In this document: positions 43,911 to 52,950 of the stretch, in pieces
Layout of the letters: every line of letters begins with the position of its first letter
How positions within the stretch are numbered: position 1 is the stretch's first letter
NCBI RefSeq assembly: GCF_005889725.1
Contig: NZ_VCKX01000030.1
Span: 1 to 64,000 of the forward strand
Reading direction: 5' to 3'
Origin: Nonomuraea zeae
GTDB lineage: Bacteria > Actinomycetota > Actinomycetes > Streptosporangiales > Streptosporangiaceae
Length of the DNA stretch: 64,000 bases
Position numbers and translations under genes: made by a program
Notes under the pieces: model-generated
What the model was told of the DNA's origin: nothing
Databases searched by the model: none
What the model saw: only the letters and a program-made list of their open reading frames with translations

Positions 43911-46345
43911 CTCTTGGACCGCCACGCCTTGTGCGCCGCGTCGGCCAGGACCATGACCGGGATCGCCAGCGTGGCCAGCAACCATCCCTCCGGCGGCGGG
44001 AAGGCGCCGCCGAGCACCCCGGCGACGGACGGCAGGCCGAGGAAGAGCAGCAGCATGACGGCCTCGAAGGCGAGCGCGCCCAGCAGCAGCGGGTTGGCGC
44101 GCCAGCGCAGCCGGCCGATCCAGCGGGACTCGCTGCGGCAGGCGAAGGCGTTGGCGAACTGCCCGAGCACCACGGCGGCGAAGGCGGTGCCGGACGCGGC
44201 GGCGAGCAGGACGGGGCCTGGAGCGGCTCCGGGCTGCCAGCCGCCCAGCCAGAGAATCCCCATGAAGGCCCCCATTTCAGCCAGCGCCTGGGCCGGGCCG
44301 AGGACGCCGAAGACCCGGACAAGCAGACGGCGGTCGATGAGGTTGCCGGTCCGGGCGGGGCCGTGCATGGTGCGCGGGTTGGCCGGCTCGGCGCCCAGGG
44401 CGAGGGCGGGCAGCAGGTCGGTGCCGATGTCGAGGGCCAGCACCTGGAGCACGCTGAGCGCGAGGGGGATGGTGCCGCCGGACAACGCCCAGACCGCGAA
44501 CGGGGTGAGCTCGGCGACGTTGTCGGTGAGGTGGTAGGTGAGGAAGCGGCGCACGTTGGCGTAGGTGGCCCGGCCCAGCTCGACCGCGGAGACGATGGTG
44601 GCGAAGTGGTCGTCGAGCAGCACCAGGTCGGCGGCCTCGCGGGCGACGTCGGTGCCGGAGGCGCCCATGGCGATGCCGATGTCGGCCTCGCGCAGCGCGG
44701 GCCCGTCGTTGACCCCGTCGCCGGTCATCGCCACGACGTGGCCACGCGAGCGCAGCGCGCGGGCGATGCGCAGCTTGTCCTCAGGGGTCACGCGAGCGAC
44801 GACCACGCCGTCCCGATCCAGCAGCTCGCCCAGCGCCGCGTCGTCGCCGGGCAGGTCGGCGCCGGTGACGACCAGCTCGTCCGGGCCGAGCAGCCCGACC
44901 TCCACGGCGATGGCGCGCGCGGTGCCCGGATGGTCGCCGGTGACCATGGCCAGTTTGATCCCGGCGATCCGGCATTTCCAGATGGCCTCGGCCACGTCGT
45001 CGCGCGGCGGATCGTGCAGCCCGACGAGGCCGAGAAGCTCGAGATCGCGTTCCTCCTCCGTGCCGCCCCTGGCGACGGCCAGCACTCGCAGGCCGCGACG
45101 GCTCATCCGGTCCAGAGCCTCCTCCACGCCGGACACGGCGCCGCAGAGCGGGATCACGGTGTCCGGGCCGCCCTTCACGTGCAGGTGGCCGTCGGCCACG
45201 ACGGAGGCGCGGCGGCGTACCGGGTCGAAGGGGAACCGCGCGGAGATCTCGCCTGACAGGTCGGCGCCCAGCCGCAGCGCCTCCACGTGTAACGCGACCT
45301 CCATCGGATCGCCCACCGGCTTGCCGTCACTCATGCGGCCGGTGGAGCTGAGCACGGCCGAGCGCAGCACGTCGGCCACGGGATGCCCCGGCGTCCACAC
45401 GTCGGCGACGGTCATCTCGTTGCGGGTGAGCGTGCCCGTCTTGTCGGTGCAGATGAACGTGGCCGAGCCCAGCGTCTCCACCGCCTCCAGATGGCGTACG
45501 AGGGCGTTGCGGGCCGCCATGCGTTGCGCGGCCCTGGCCAGCGACAGGGTGACCGTGGGCAGCAGCCCTTCGGGAACCAGCGCCACCGTGACACCGATGG
45601 CGAACAGGAAACCCTGCCCCGGCTCCATGCCCAGCAGCAGCGCCAGCCCGAAGAACGCCGCCCCGACCGCGACCGCGATGCCCGCGACGATGCGGACCAC
45701 CTTGCCGAGCTGGACGGCCAGCGGGCTGGGCGGCCGGCTCGCCTCTCTCGTGAGCTTGGCGATCGCGGCCAGCCTGGTGCGCTGCCCGGTGGCCACCACG
45801 ACCGCCTCGGCCTGGCCTTCCACCACGAACGTGCCCGCGTACGCGCTGTCGCCGAGCTGGGGCCGGACGGGACGGCTCTCCCCCGTCAGCATCGACTCGT
45901 TGACGGCCAGCGCGTGCACCTCCACCAGCTCCAGGTCCGCCGAGACGCGATCGCCCGCCTCCAGCAGCGCCACGTCACCGGCCACGAGATCGGCGGCGCT
46001 GACGAGGCAGCGCCTGCCGTCCCTGCGGACCACCGCGTTCGCCGGGATCAGCTCGCCCAGTCGTTGCGTCGCCTTGTCGGCGCGGTACTCCTGCGCGAAG
46101 GCGAAGACGCCGTTCAGCAGCACGACGATGCAGATGGCCACGGCGAGCTGCGGCATCCCGGCCAGCAGCGCCAGCACGGACGCGCCCCAGAGCAGCAGGG
46201 CGAAGAAGTGCACCATCTGGCGTAACAGCAGCACCACCGGCGGGACCCGGCGGGCGGCAGGCAGTCTGTTCGGCCCGTCGGCCGCCAGCCGCGCCGCGGC
46301 TTCGGCGGCGGCCAGTCCCGGCCTGGCCGGCGACATGGTAGTCAT
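43907..46345 (-). CDS. cation-transporting P-type ATPase (P2 type, CtpF-like)
   Basis: 812 residues. Ten or so membrane helices. Actuator motif LTGESRPV; phosphorylation site CTDKTGTLTRNEMTV; nucleotide site HVKGGPDTVIPL; hinge VAMTGDGVNDGPALREADIG. The ion-site helix IGVTVALVPEGLLPTVTLSL carries the PEG signature of P2 (Ca2+ or Na+/K+-like) pumps. M. tuberculosis ctpF, a DosR-regulon P2 ATPase, is a close functional analogue. The ATG at 46345 was preferred to a GTG at 46354 on ribosome-site spacing. Confidence 0.94.
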   Translation of the reverse strand: MTTMSPARPGLAAAEAAARLAADGPNRLPAARRVPPVVLLLRQMVHFFALLLWGASVLALLAGMPQLAVAICIVVLLNGVFAFAQEYRADKATQRLGELIPANAVVRRDGRRCLVSAADLVAGDVALLEAGDRVSADLELVEVHALAVNESMLTGESRPVRPQLGDSAYAGTFVVEGQAEAVVVATGQRTRLAAIAKLTREASRPPSPLAVQLGKVVRIVAGIAVAVGAAFFGLALLLGMEPGQGFLFAIGVTVALVPEGLLPTVTLSLARAAQRMAARNALVRHLEAVETLGSATFICTDKTGTLTRNEMTVADVWTPGHPVADVLRSAVLSSTGRMSDGKPVGDPMEVALHVEALRLGADLSGEISARFPFDPVRRRASVVADGHLHVKGGPDTVIPLCGAVSGVEEALDRMSRRGLRVLAVARGGTEEERDLELLGLVGLHDPPRDDVAEAIWKCRIAGIKLAMVTGDHPGTARAIAVEVGLLGPDELVVTGADLPGDDAALGELLDRDGVVVARVTPEDKLRIARALRSRGHVVAMTGDGVNDGPALREADIGIAMGASGTDVAREAADLVLLDDHFATIVSAVELGRATYANVRRFLTYHLTDNVAELTPFAVWALSGGTIPLALSVLQVLALDIGTDLLPALALGAEPANPRTMHGPARTGNLIDRRLLVRVFGVLGPAQALAEMGAFMGILWLGGWQPGAAPGPVLLAAASGTAFAAVVLGQFANAFACRSESRWIGRLRWRANPLLLGALAFEAVMLLLFLGLPSVAGVLGGAFPPPEGWLLATLAIPVMVLADAAHKAWRSKR

Positions 46346-46381
46346 GCCTGCCACCCTCGGTCTCCGGCGGCTGGGCGGGCA

Positions 46382-46417
46382 GGGGCCTTGGGCCCTGACT
46401 CCCGGGCCGTCCGGCCC
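46382..46417 (-). promoter_or_regulatory. paired DosR-type operator upstream of P-type ATPase
   Basis: GGGGCCTTGGGCCC (46382-46395) and GGGCCGTCCGGCCC (46404-46417), centres 22 bp apart; both are highly symmetric. Confidence 0.7.
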
Positions 46418-46534
46418 TGCCTGCCGCGCCCACCACGCCGCAGCTCACGGAGGCCTTCAGCCTTAGGGTCTTATGCCTCTACGCGACTCCCCACGTCAAG
46501 CGATGCCATAGAGGGGAGAACCGAAGGAGTAGCC

Positions 46535-47251
46535 ATGATGCGGACCGCAGTGAAGGATGTCATGACCAGGCGAGTGACCACCGTGCGGGAGCACACCCCG
46601 TTCAGGGAGATCGCCGAGGTGCTGGTCGCGAACGGCATCAGCGCCACACCCGTGGTGGACGGCGATGACCGGGTGGTCGGCGTGGTGTCCGAGGGCGACC
46701 TGATGCGCAAGGAGGAGTTCCGGGAGCAGTACAGCGGCGAGAGCTACCGGCCCTCGTGGCGCTCCCGGCTGCGGTGGTGGAAGGCCGGCCAGCACGCGGA
46801 GGGCGCGCGGAAGGCGGCGGGGAACACCGCCGCCGGCTTGATGGACGCGCCCGCGGTGACGGTCTCCCCGTTCGCCTCGATCAGCAGGGCCGCCCGCCTG
46901 ATGGACGAGCACGGCGTCAAGCGGCTGGTCGTCGTCGATGACCAGGGGCGGGCGGCGGGCATCGTCAGCCGGCGGGACCTGCTGAAGATGTACCTGCGCG
47001 ACGACGACGAGATCAGGCGCCGCGTGGTCGAGGGCATCCCCTCTCACGCCCGCTGGGACGATCGCTACGGGATCATCGTCGAGGTCCGCGACGGCATCGT
47101 CACGCTGTCCGGGCAGGCGGATCGGCGCAGCGAGGCGATGGCCGCAGTCCGCACCGCCGGGCGGGTCGAGGGGGTCGTGGACGTTCGCCGGGAGCTGACC
47201 TGGCGTGAGGACGACCTGGTGACCCTGCCGGTCACCTGGGATCGCCCCTAG
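46535..47251 (+). CDS. tandem CBS plus BON protein
   Basis: 238 residues. CBS1 has PFREIAEVLVANGISATPVV and VVGVVSEGDLMRKEEF; the linker is SYRPSWRSRLRWWKAGQHAE; CBS2 has LMDAPAVTVSPFASISRAAR and AGIVSRRDLLKMYLRDDDE; BON has IIVEVRDGIVTLSGQADRRS and GVVDVRRELTWREDDL. GAAGGAG lies 5 bp before the ATG. Divergent from the ATPase; a weak AGGGTCTTATGCC element at about 46464 could be its box. A hairpin follows. Confidence 0.92.
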   Translation: MMRTAVKDVMTRRVTTVREHTPFREIAEVLVANGISATPVVDGDDRVVGVVSEGDLMRKEEFREQYSGESYRPSWRSRLRWWKAGQHAEGARKAAGNTAAGLMDAPAVTVSPFASISRAARLMDEHGVKRLVVVDDQGRAAGIVSRRDLLKMYLRDDDEIRRRVVEGIPSHARWDDRYGIIVEVRDGIVTLSGQADRRSEAMAAVRTAGRVEGVVDVRRELTWREDDLVTLPVTWDRP

Positions 47252-47259
47252 GCGGATGC

Positions 47260-47295
47260 GGGCCGGAGACCCTCGGTGAAGAGGGTCTCCGGCCC
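47260..47295. terminator. bidirectional hairpin terminator
   Basis: Perfect 15-bp arms GGGCCGGAGACCCTC with a GGTGAA loop, between the convergent CBS-BON gene and the membrane protein gene. Confidence 0.82.
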
Positions 47296-47300
47296 GGCCT

Positions 47301-47672
47301 TCACCTGAGCGCCTCCGTCTTCGACGGGGCGAGCGCGTGCCGCACGGTGGCGATGAACCACAGCGCGATGGCGCTGTAGAACAGCACTCCGACAGCCATC
47401 TCACTCGCCGTGATCAGCCCGAGGACACCCGCGATGAGCGCGATGCCGCCGAGCGTGCTCGCCACGACGACGTACGTGCCCTTGCGTTCGGACTCCTCGG
47501 GGGCCGCGCTCAGGGCGCACCCACCGGCGATCCCCAGCAGCAGGATCACCGCGGTGGCGCCGCGCGCGTTGTCGATGATCGGGACGTCCGCGCCCTGTGT
47601 GAAGGCAACGTAGACGGCGACGTTCACGCCCGCGACCACTGTCGCCAGAGCGTCCTTCCAGGTCAACCGCAT
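47301..47672 (-). CDS. small four-helix membrane protein
   Basis: 123 residues. Helices are near LATVVAGVNVAVYVAFTQ, ATAVILLLGIAGGCALSA, YVVVASTLGGIALIAGVLGL and MAVGVLFYSAIALWFIATV, with a charged loop PEESERKG. Not recognised; a similar layout is seen in the protein at 37737. The start at 47672 is set by AGGAGG 8 bp upstream. The operator array at 47736-47853 lies directly upstream. Confidence 0.78.
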   Translation of the reverse strand: MRLTWKDALATVVAGVNVAVYVAFTQGADVPIIDNARGATAVILLLGIAGGCALSAAPEESERKGTYVVVASTLGGIALIAGVLGLITASEMAVGVLFYSAIALWFIATVRHALAPSKTEALR

Positions 47673-47735
47673 TCTTGCCACCTCCTCCTTTCCCTTCGAG
47701 CGTCTGCCAGGGAAGGCAGTGCGGCCAGTGCCGTT

Positions 47736-47853
47736 GGTCCCTGCGCTCAGGGACGTTCGCGGCCGGTCCCTGCGCTCAGGGACGTTCGCGGCCGGTCCCC
47801 CGCGGTCAGGGACGTTCGCGGCCGGCCCCCCGCGGTCAGGGACTTTCGCGGCC
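47736..47853 (-). repeat. four tandem 29-30 bp repeats, each with a DosR-type box
   Basis: Units at 47736-47764, 47765-47793, 47794-47823 and 47824-47853. Each begins GGTCCC (GGCCCC in the last), contains TCAGGGACGTTCGCGGCC (GGGACTTTCGCGGCC in the last) and repeats without gaps. A partial fifth (GATCC) follows. It lies between the membrane protein start and the usp stop. The repeating GGGACNTTCG matches the DosR half-site, so it looks like an amplified operator. Confidence 0.8.
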
Positions 47854-47867
47854 GATCCTTGTCAGGG

Positions 47868-48707
47868 TCACGGCCGGTGCACCACCGCGACGGGGCAGGG
47901 GGCGTGATGCACCATGGCCTGGCTCACCGAGCCGAGCAGCAGCCCGCGCACCTCGCCCAGACCTCGCGCGCCCACCACCAGCAGCCGCGCCTTCCACGCC
48001 GCGTCCAGCAGTGCCCGGCGCGCCGGCTCGTCGACACGTTCGACGTCGCACTGCAGCTCCGGATACCTGTGCCGCCATGAGAGGAGCTCCTCCCAGGCGA
48101 GCCCTTCGGCCTGGACGCGTATGTCCTGCACACCCGCCTCCGGGCCGCGTCCCGGGTGGGCGATCACCGCAGTGAGCGGTGCGCCGCGCAGGTGCGCCTC
48201 CACGGCGCCGAAGCCCAGGGCGGCCACGGACGGCGGAGATCCGTCGAAGCCGACCATCACCCGGTGCGCGTCGCGTGCGCCGGGCTCCCCGCGCATCACG
48301 ACCAGCGGGCACCGGGCGTGCGCCGCGGCGTGGGCGCTCACCGAGCCCGCCAGCAGCCCTTCGAGGGTGCCGCGGCCGTGCGTGCCCACCACCACGAGCT
48401 CGGCGTCCCAGGACAGCTCGGACAGCAGGTCCGACGGTGACCCCCTGTCGATCAGCGTGTTGACCGGGACGTCGGGGTAGTGGCGCCCGACCCACGCCGC
48501 GGCGTGCCTGAGCAGCCGCCGTGCCGGGCGGCGTGCCAGTTGGTACGGCACCAGCTCTCCCGGCCATTCGTGATACGGCCATTCCCAGGCGTGGCACACG
48601 GTCAAGGGTGTCTTCCGGTGCGCGGCCTCGTACGCTCCCCAGCGCAGTGCCTGCCTCGCCGAGAGCGAGTCCTCATAGCCCACCACCACACCGAGCTGCT
48701 CCGTCAT
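47868..48707 (-). CDS. universal stress protein, two UspA domains
   Basis: 279 residues. Domain 1 (LGVVVGYEDSLSARQALRWG, VVVGTHGRGTLEGLLAGSVS) and domain 2 (RVMVGFDGSPPSVAALGFGA, VVGARGLGEVRGLLLGSVSQ) both keep ATP-binding glycines. GAGGAGG precedes 48707. A near-consensus box lies 80 bp upstream. Confidence 0.93.
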   Translation of the reverse strand: MTEQLGVVVGYEDSLSARQALRWGAYEAAHRKTPLTVCHAWEWPYHEWPGELVPYQLARRPARRLLRHAAAWVGRHYPDVPVNTLIDRGSPSDLLSELSWDAELVVVGTHGRGTLEGLLAGSVSAHAAAHARCPLVVMRGEPGARDAHRVMVGFDGSPPSVAALGFGAVEAHLRGAPLTAVIAHPGRGPEAGVQDIRVQAEGLAWEELLSWRHRYPELQCDVERVDEPARRALLDAAWKARLLVVGARGLGEVRGLLLGSVSQAMVHHAPCPVAVVHRP

Positions 48708-48786
48708 GGCTGCCTCCTCGCCGTTTCCCCCTTTCACCTTCGATCGCGCCCGCGACGCCGAGCAGAGTCCTCCCTCTCCCATCGTC

Positions 48787-48800
48787 GGGACTTTGGTCCC
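48787..48800 (-). promoter_or_regulatory. DosR-type box upstream of usp
   Basis: GGGACTTTGGTCCC, essentially the mycobacterial DosR core palindrome. Confidence 0.72.
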
Positions 48801-48865
48801 CGTCGCGGATTCGCGGTGCCGGGCTGAAGGAGCGAGTGCTCCTGCCGTACGCCTCAGGCACGAAG

Positions 48866-48901
48866 ACGAGCTGCCCGGCGGGGGGCGGGGACCTTCGGCC
48901 T
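48866..48901 (+). promoter_or_regulatory. DosR-type box pair upstream of GNAT-acyl-CoA synthetase
   Basis: GGGACCTTCGGCCT (48888-48901) is strong; GACGAGCTGCCCGG (48866-48879), 22 bp away, is weak. Confidence 0.6.
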
Positions 48902-48991
48902 GCGGGCGCGGGTCGTACGGCACTGCCTGCGAAACGGCCGCCGGGACAGCCTCGGAGGTGAGATCCGCACCGTGCGAAGGGATGATCCGGC

Positions 48992-51577
48992 ATGTCCGAG
49001 GGATACGACGTTTTGCTGCGCGACGGTGGGATGGCGCACGTCCGTCCCTTAAGCCCGTCCGATCGCCCCGCGCTGCACGAGCTGGTGGAGCGCTCGTCGG
49101 AGCGCTCGGCCTACCTGCGCTTCTTCACCGGCGGCAGGAAGACCGCGCACTCCTACATGGACCGGCTCACCGGCGACAAATATCCCGGCCGCGCGCTGGT
49201 GGCCGTCATGAAGGGGCGGCTGGTGGCGGTGGCCGAGTACATCCCCGGCGATGACGGCGCGGCCGACCTGGCCATCCTCATCGACGACGGCGTGCACGGG
49301 CACGGCCTCGGCACGCTCCTGCTCGAACACCTCGCCCTGGACGCGGCCGCGCACGGCGTGCGCGAGCTGGTCGCCGACGTGCTGGCCGAGAACCAGCCGA
49401 TGCTGCGGGTGCTGCGGGATCTCGGCCTGGACCTCACGCAGCGCTTCGAGGGCGGCATGCTGCACCTCGACATCGCCGCCACGGCCACGCCCCGCCTGCG
49501 CGCGGGCATCGAGGCGCGCGACCACGAGTCCGGGCGGGCGTCGCTGGCCCGGGTGCTGGCCCCGCGCTCGGTCGCGGTGATCGGCGCGAGCCGGGACGAG
49601 CGCGCCGTCGGGCACAAGGTGCTGCGCAACCTCATCGACGGCGGCTTCCCCGGCCCCCTCTACCCCGTCAACCCGAACGCGGCCGAGGTGGCCGGGCTCG
49701 CCTGCCACGCGAGGGTGCCCGCGGGCGCGGACCTGGCCGTGGTCGCGGTGCCCGCCCGCCACGTGCTGGAGGTGGCCCGCGACTGCGCGGAGGCCGGGGT
49801 GGCCGGGCTGGTGGTGCTGACGTCCGGCTTCGCCGAGGCCGGCCGGCCGGATGCGGAGACGGAGCTGCGGAAGATCTGCCGCACGGCCGGAATGCGCCTG
49901 ATCGGCCCGAACTGCCTGGGCGTGGTCAACACCGCGGCCCGGCTGAACGCCAGTTTCCTGCCGCACCGCCCGGTCCAGGGCCGGGTGGCGCTGCTGTCGC
50001 AGTCGGGCGCCGTGGGAGCGGCGCTGCTGGAGCGGCTGGAGGTGTCGACGTTCGTGTCCGTCGGCAACAAGGCCGACGTCAGCGGCAACGACCTGCTCGA
50101 ATACTGGGAGGACGACCCTGACACGGATGTGATCGCGCTGTATCTGGAGTCGTTCGGGAACCCGCGCAAGTTCGCCCGCATCGCGCGCCGCGTCGGCGCG
50201 CGCAAGCCGATCCTGCTGGTCAAGAGCGGCCGTAGCGGGGCCGGCGACCGGGCGGTGCGCTCCCACACCGCCGCCGCGGCCACCCCGGACGTGGCGGTGG
50301 ACGCGCTGGCCCGCGCCTCCGGCGTGATCCGGCTCGACAGCGTGCACGAGCTGATCGACACCGCCCGGCTGCTGGCGAGCCGGCCGCTGCCGGCCGGACG
50401 CCGGGTCGCGATCGTCGGCAACTCGGGCGGGCCGCAGGCGATGGCCGCCGACGCGTGCGAGCGCCACGGCCTGAGCGTCCCCGAACTGCCGCCCGGCCTG
50501 CTGACGGCCCGTACGTCCGCCGCGCTGGGCAACCCCGTCGACCTGACCGCGGACGCGTCGGCGGACGAGATCGGCGCCGCCGTCGCGGCCCTCACCACCT
50601 CACCCGAGGTCGACGTGGTCCTCGTCGTCTATACGCCGCCTTTCGGCTCAGGGCTGGAGGAGACGCGCCAGGCGATCGCCCGGGCGGCCGAGAACTCCCC
50701 CAAGACCGTGCTGGCCTGCGTCGTCGGCCACGACGGGATGATCGGCGGCCGGGTGCCCAGCTACGCGTTCCCCGAGCAGGCCGTCGAGGCCCTCTCGCAC
50801 GCGGTGGGCTACGCCGAGTGGCGGGACCGGCCCGCCGGACCGGCCGCCCCGGCTTTCGCCGCCCGCGTCGAAGAGGCGCGCGAGATCGTCAAGGCCGGCC
50901 TGGCGGCGCACTCCGACGGCGGCTGGCTCTCCCCCGCGGAGACCGCCCGGCTGCTCGGCTGCTACGGCGTCACGCTGGTGGAGTCGGTGGACGTGGACGG
51001 CCCCGACGCCGCCGCGGTGGCGGCCGAACGGCTGGGGCCGCCGGTCGTCCTCAAGGCCGTCGGCCCGGTGCACAAGAGCGACGTCGGCGGTGTCCGGCTG
51101 GACCTGCGCTCTTCGGAGGAGGCGCGGCAGGCCTATCTCGACATGTCGCGGCGCCTCGGGATCCGCGGGGCCATCGTCCAGCGCATGCTGCCCGGCGGGG
51201 TGGAGATCATCGTCGGGGGCGTCAACTACCCGGTGTTCGGCCCGCTCGTCATGGTCGGCATGGGCGGCGTCATGGCCGACCTGCTGGCCGATCGCGCCTT
51301 CCGCGTGCCCCCCGTCACCGACCCGGCCGCGATGATCGGCGAGCTGCGCTGCGCGCCGCTGCTGCACGGCTACCGCGGCACGCAGCCCGCCGACGTCGCC
51401 GCCCTGGCGGAGCAGATCACGCGCATCGGCCGGCTGCTCGACGACCTGCCGCAGGTGGCCGAGCTCGACCTCAACCCGGTCATCGTCACGGCGGACGGCG
51501 CGACCACGGTGGACGCCCGCGTCCGGGTGGCCCCCTGCGATCCGCCGCCCTCTCCCCTGCTGCGCCGCCTGCGCTGA
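48992..51577 (+). CDS. GNAT acetyltransferase fused to ADP-forming acyl-CoA synthetase (PatA-like)
   Basis: 861 residues. GNAT domain about 1-165 (ILIDDGVHGHGLGTLLLEHL). CoA-binding domain about 185-310 (VAVIGASRDERAVGHKVLRN, LIGPNCLGVVNTAARLNASF). Succinyl-CoA ligase-like domain about 320-620, with the phosphorylatable His in RSHTAAAATPDVAVDA. ATP-grasp domain about 655-860 (VVLKAVGPVHKSDVGGVRLD, VQRMLPGGVEIIVGG, LDLNPVIV). Such fusions acetylate AMP-forming acyl-CoA synthetases in streptomycetes and mycobacteria, controlling acetyl-CoA entry. Whether the synthetase half is active cannot be told. Confidence 0.92.
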   Translation: MSEGYDVLLRDGGMAHVRPLSPSDRPALHELVERSSERSAYLRFFTGGRKTAHSYMDRLTGDKYPGRALVAVMKGRLVAVAEYIPGDDGAADLAILIDDGVHGHGLGTLLLEHLALDAAAHGVRELVADVLAENQPMLRVLRDLGLDLTQRFEGGMLHLDIAATATPRLRAGIEARDHESGRASLARVLAPRSVAVIGASRDERAVGHKVLRNLIDGGFPGPLYPVNPNAAEVAGLACHARVPAGADLAVVAVPARHVLEVARDCAEAGVAGLVVLTSGFAEAGRPDAETELRKICRTAGMRLIGPNCLGVVNTAARLNASFLPHRPVQGRVALLSQSGAVGAALLERLEVSTFVSVGNKADVSGNDLLEYWEDDPDTDVIALYLESFGNPRKFARIARRVGARKPILLVKSGRSGAGDRAVRSHTAAAATPDVAVDALARASGVIRLDSVHELIDTARLLASRPLPAGRRVAIVGNSGGPQAMAADACERHGLSVPELPPGLLTARTSAALGNPVDLTADASADEIGAAVAALTTSPEVDVVLVVYTPPFGSGLEETRQAIARAAENSPKTVLACVVGHDGMIGGRVPSYAFPEQAVEALSHAVGYAEWRDRPAGPAAPAFAARVEEAREIVKAGLAAHSDGGWLSPAETARLLGCYGVTLVESVDVDGPDAAAVAAERLGPPVVLKAVGPVHKSDVGGVRLDLRSSEEARQAYLDMSRRLGIRGAIVQRMLPGGVEIIVGGVNYPVFGPLVMVGMGGVMADLLADRAFRVPPVTDPAAMIGELRCAPLLHGYRGTQPADVAALAEQITRIGRLLDDLPQVAELDLNPVIVTADGATTVDARVRVAPCDPPPSPLLRRLR

Positions 51578-51610
51578 CCAACGACCGTCACGTCCCGGGA
51601 CTTCCGCCTC
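51575..51610 (+). promoter_or_regulatory. DosR-type box upstream of the three-gene CBS cluster
   Basis: GGGACTTCCGCCTC (51597-51610), with a weak partner near 51575-51588 overlapping the previous stop. The segment resembles the one before the CBS gene at 59170 (CAACGAC followed by GACTTCCGCCTCT), indicating duplicated promoters. Confidence 0.55.
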
Positions 51611-51664
51611 TACCTCCCGGGCCGTGCGGACGCTCTGATGAAGGCAGCGACAAAGGAGGCACGC

Positions 51665-52345
51665 ATGCGTATGACCGTCGCGGACGTGATGACCGACGAG
51701 GTCGTCTCCGTCGCCGCCGCCACCCCGTTCAAGGACATCGCCGAAGCGCTCATCGCCGGCGGCATCAGCGCCGTGCCGGTGCTGGACGACGACAACCACG
51801 TGATCGGCATGGTCTCCGAGGCCGACCTGCTGCGCAAGGAGGAGTTCCGCGAGCAGTTCTACCGCGAGGGCTACCGCCCGCCGCTGCGCGCCCGGCTGCG
51901 CCACCCCAAGGGCCGGCAGAAGGCCGCCGGCGACACCGCCGCCGAGCTCATGACCAGCCCCGCCGTCGTCATCACCCCCCGGTCCTCCGTGATCACCGCC
52001 GCCCGGCTGATGGACGAGCGCGACGTCAAGCGGCTGGCCGTCGTGGACCCCTACGGCCGGCTGCAGGGCATCGTCAGCCGTCGCGACCTCGTGAAGCTCT
52101 TCGTGCGCCCTGACGAGGAGATCGCCGCGGAAGTCTGTGACGACATCCTCGGCCGCGCCCTGTGGGTGCACGCCGGCGGCGTGGAGGTGGAGGTGAGCCG
52201 GGGCGTCGTGACCCTGTCCGGCCGGCTGGACCGCCGCACCGAGTGCGGCATCGCCTGCCGCATGACCGCCCGCGTCAACGGCGTGATCGACGTCGTCGAC
52301 CAGCTGACCTGGAAGACCGACGACTCGAAGTGGGAGGCCCGATAG
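51665..52345 (+). CDS. tandem CBS plus BON protein
   Basis: 226 residues, paralogue of the gene at 22467. CBS1 and linker are nearly identical to it. CBS2 (SPAVVITPRSSVITAARLMD) and BON (VEVEVSRGVVTLSGRLDRRT) are more divergent. AAAGGAGG precedes the ATG. It is first of three co-directional CBS genes with a 2-bp gap and then a 4-bp overlap. Confidence 0.92.
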   Translation: MRMTVADVMTDEVVSVAAATPFKDIAEALIAGGISAVPVLDDDNHVIGMVSEADLLRKEEFREQFYREGYRPPLRARLRHPKGRQKAAGDTAAELMTSPAVVITPRSSVITAARLMDERDVKRLAVVDPYGRLQGIVSRRDLVKLFVRPDEEIAAEVCDDILGRALWVHAGGVEVEVSRGVVTLSGRLDRRTECGIACRMTARVNGVIDVVDQLTWKTDDSKWEAR

Positions 52346-52347
52346 CC

Positions 52348-52950
52348 ATGCTCGTACGCGAGGTCATGACCGCCCCGGCCATCACCGTCCGCCGCACCGA
52401 CCCGGTGCGGCAGGCCATCCGGGTCCTGTACAGCCATGACATCACCGCCGCCCCCGTCGTCGACGACAGCGACCGCCTCGTCGGCGTGGTCAGCGAGCTC
52501 GACCTGCTGCGAGGCGAGTTCGAGCCCGATCCTCGCGCCACCGCGCGGCCCGTCCCTGCGGCTCACGAGCCGCCGCCCAGGCGCGTCATGGAGGTCATGA
52601 CGCGCGACGTCCTCACGGTCACCGAGACCACCGACGTCACCACGGTGATCAACCTGATGGTCGGCAAGCGCATCAAGAGCCTGCCCGTCCTGCGCGGCGA
52701 GGTGATCGTCGGAGTGGTCAGCCGTCGTGATCTGATGGCCATGCTGGCCCGTCCCGACGACGAGTTGCGCCTGGCCGTCGTCGCCGCGCTGCACGAGCAG
52801 TACCCGTTCGGCCCGAGCTGGGACGTCGCCGTGCACAACGGCGTCGCCGAGCTGAGCGGGCCGCCACACGAGCACGCCGACCGCATCGCCGACGTGCTCG
52901 CCCGCACCGTGCCCGGCATCGTCCGGGTCAGGCATCTCAGGAGGACATGA
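52348..52950 (+). CDS. tandem CBS plus BON-like protein (compact form)
   Basis: 200 residues. CBS1 (REVMTAPAITVRRTDPVRQA, RLVGVVSELDLLRGEF), a short Pro/Ala linker, CBS2 (VMTRDVLTVTETTDVTTVIN, IVGVVSRRDLMAMLARPDDE) and a BON-like C-terminus (WDVAVHNGVAELSGPPHEHA, VPGIVRVRHLRRT). Its last codons are also found before the half gene at 23197. It overlaps the next gene (ATGA). Confidence 0.9.
   Translation: MLVREVMTAPAITVRRTDPVRQAIRVLYSHDITAAPVVDDSDRLVGVVSELDLLRGEFEPDPRATARPVPAAHEPPPRRVMEVMTRDVLTVTETTDVTTVINLMVGKRIKSLPVLRGEVIVGVVSRRDLMAMLARPDDELRLAVVAALHEQYPFGPSWDVAVHNGVAELSGPPHEHADRIADVLARTVPGIVRVRHLRRT

Noticed and set aside
43907-44322. Minus-strand frame joining the P-type ATPase 3' region to the usp gene
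   Set aside because: The part over the ATPase is a shifted reading of it; the USP has its own start, ribosome site and operator.
47736-47853. Possible CRISPR array
   Set aside because: Repeats are contiguous with no unique spacers and match DosR-type half sites; no cas genes nearby.
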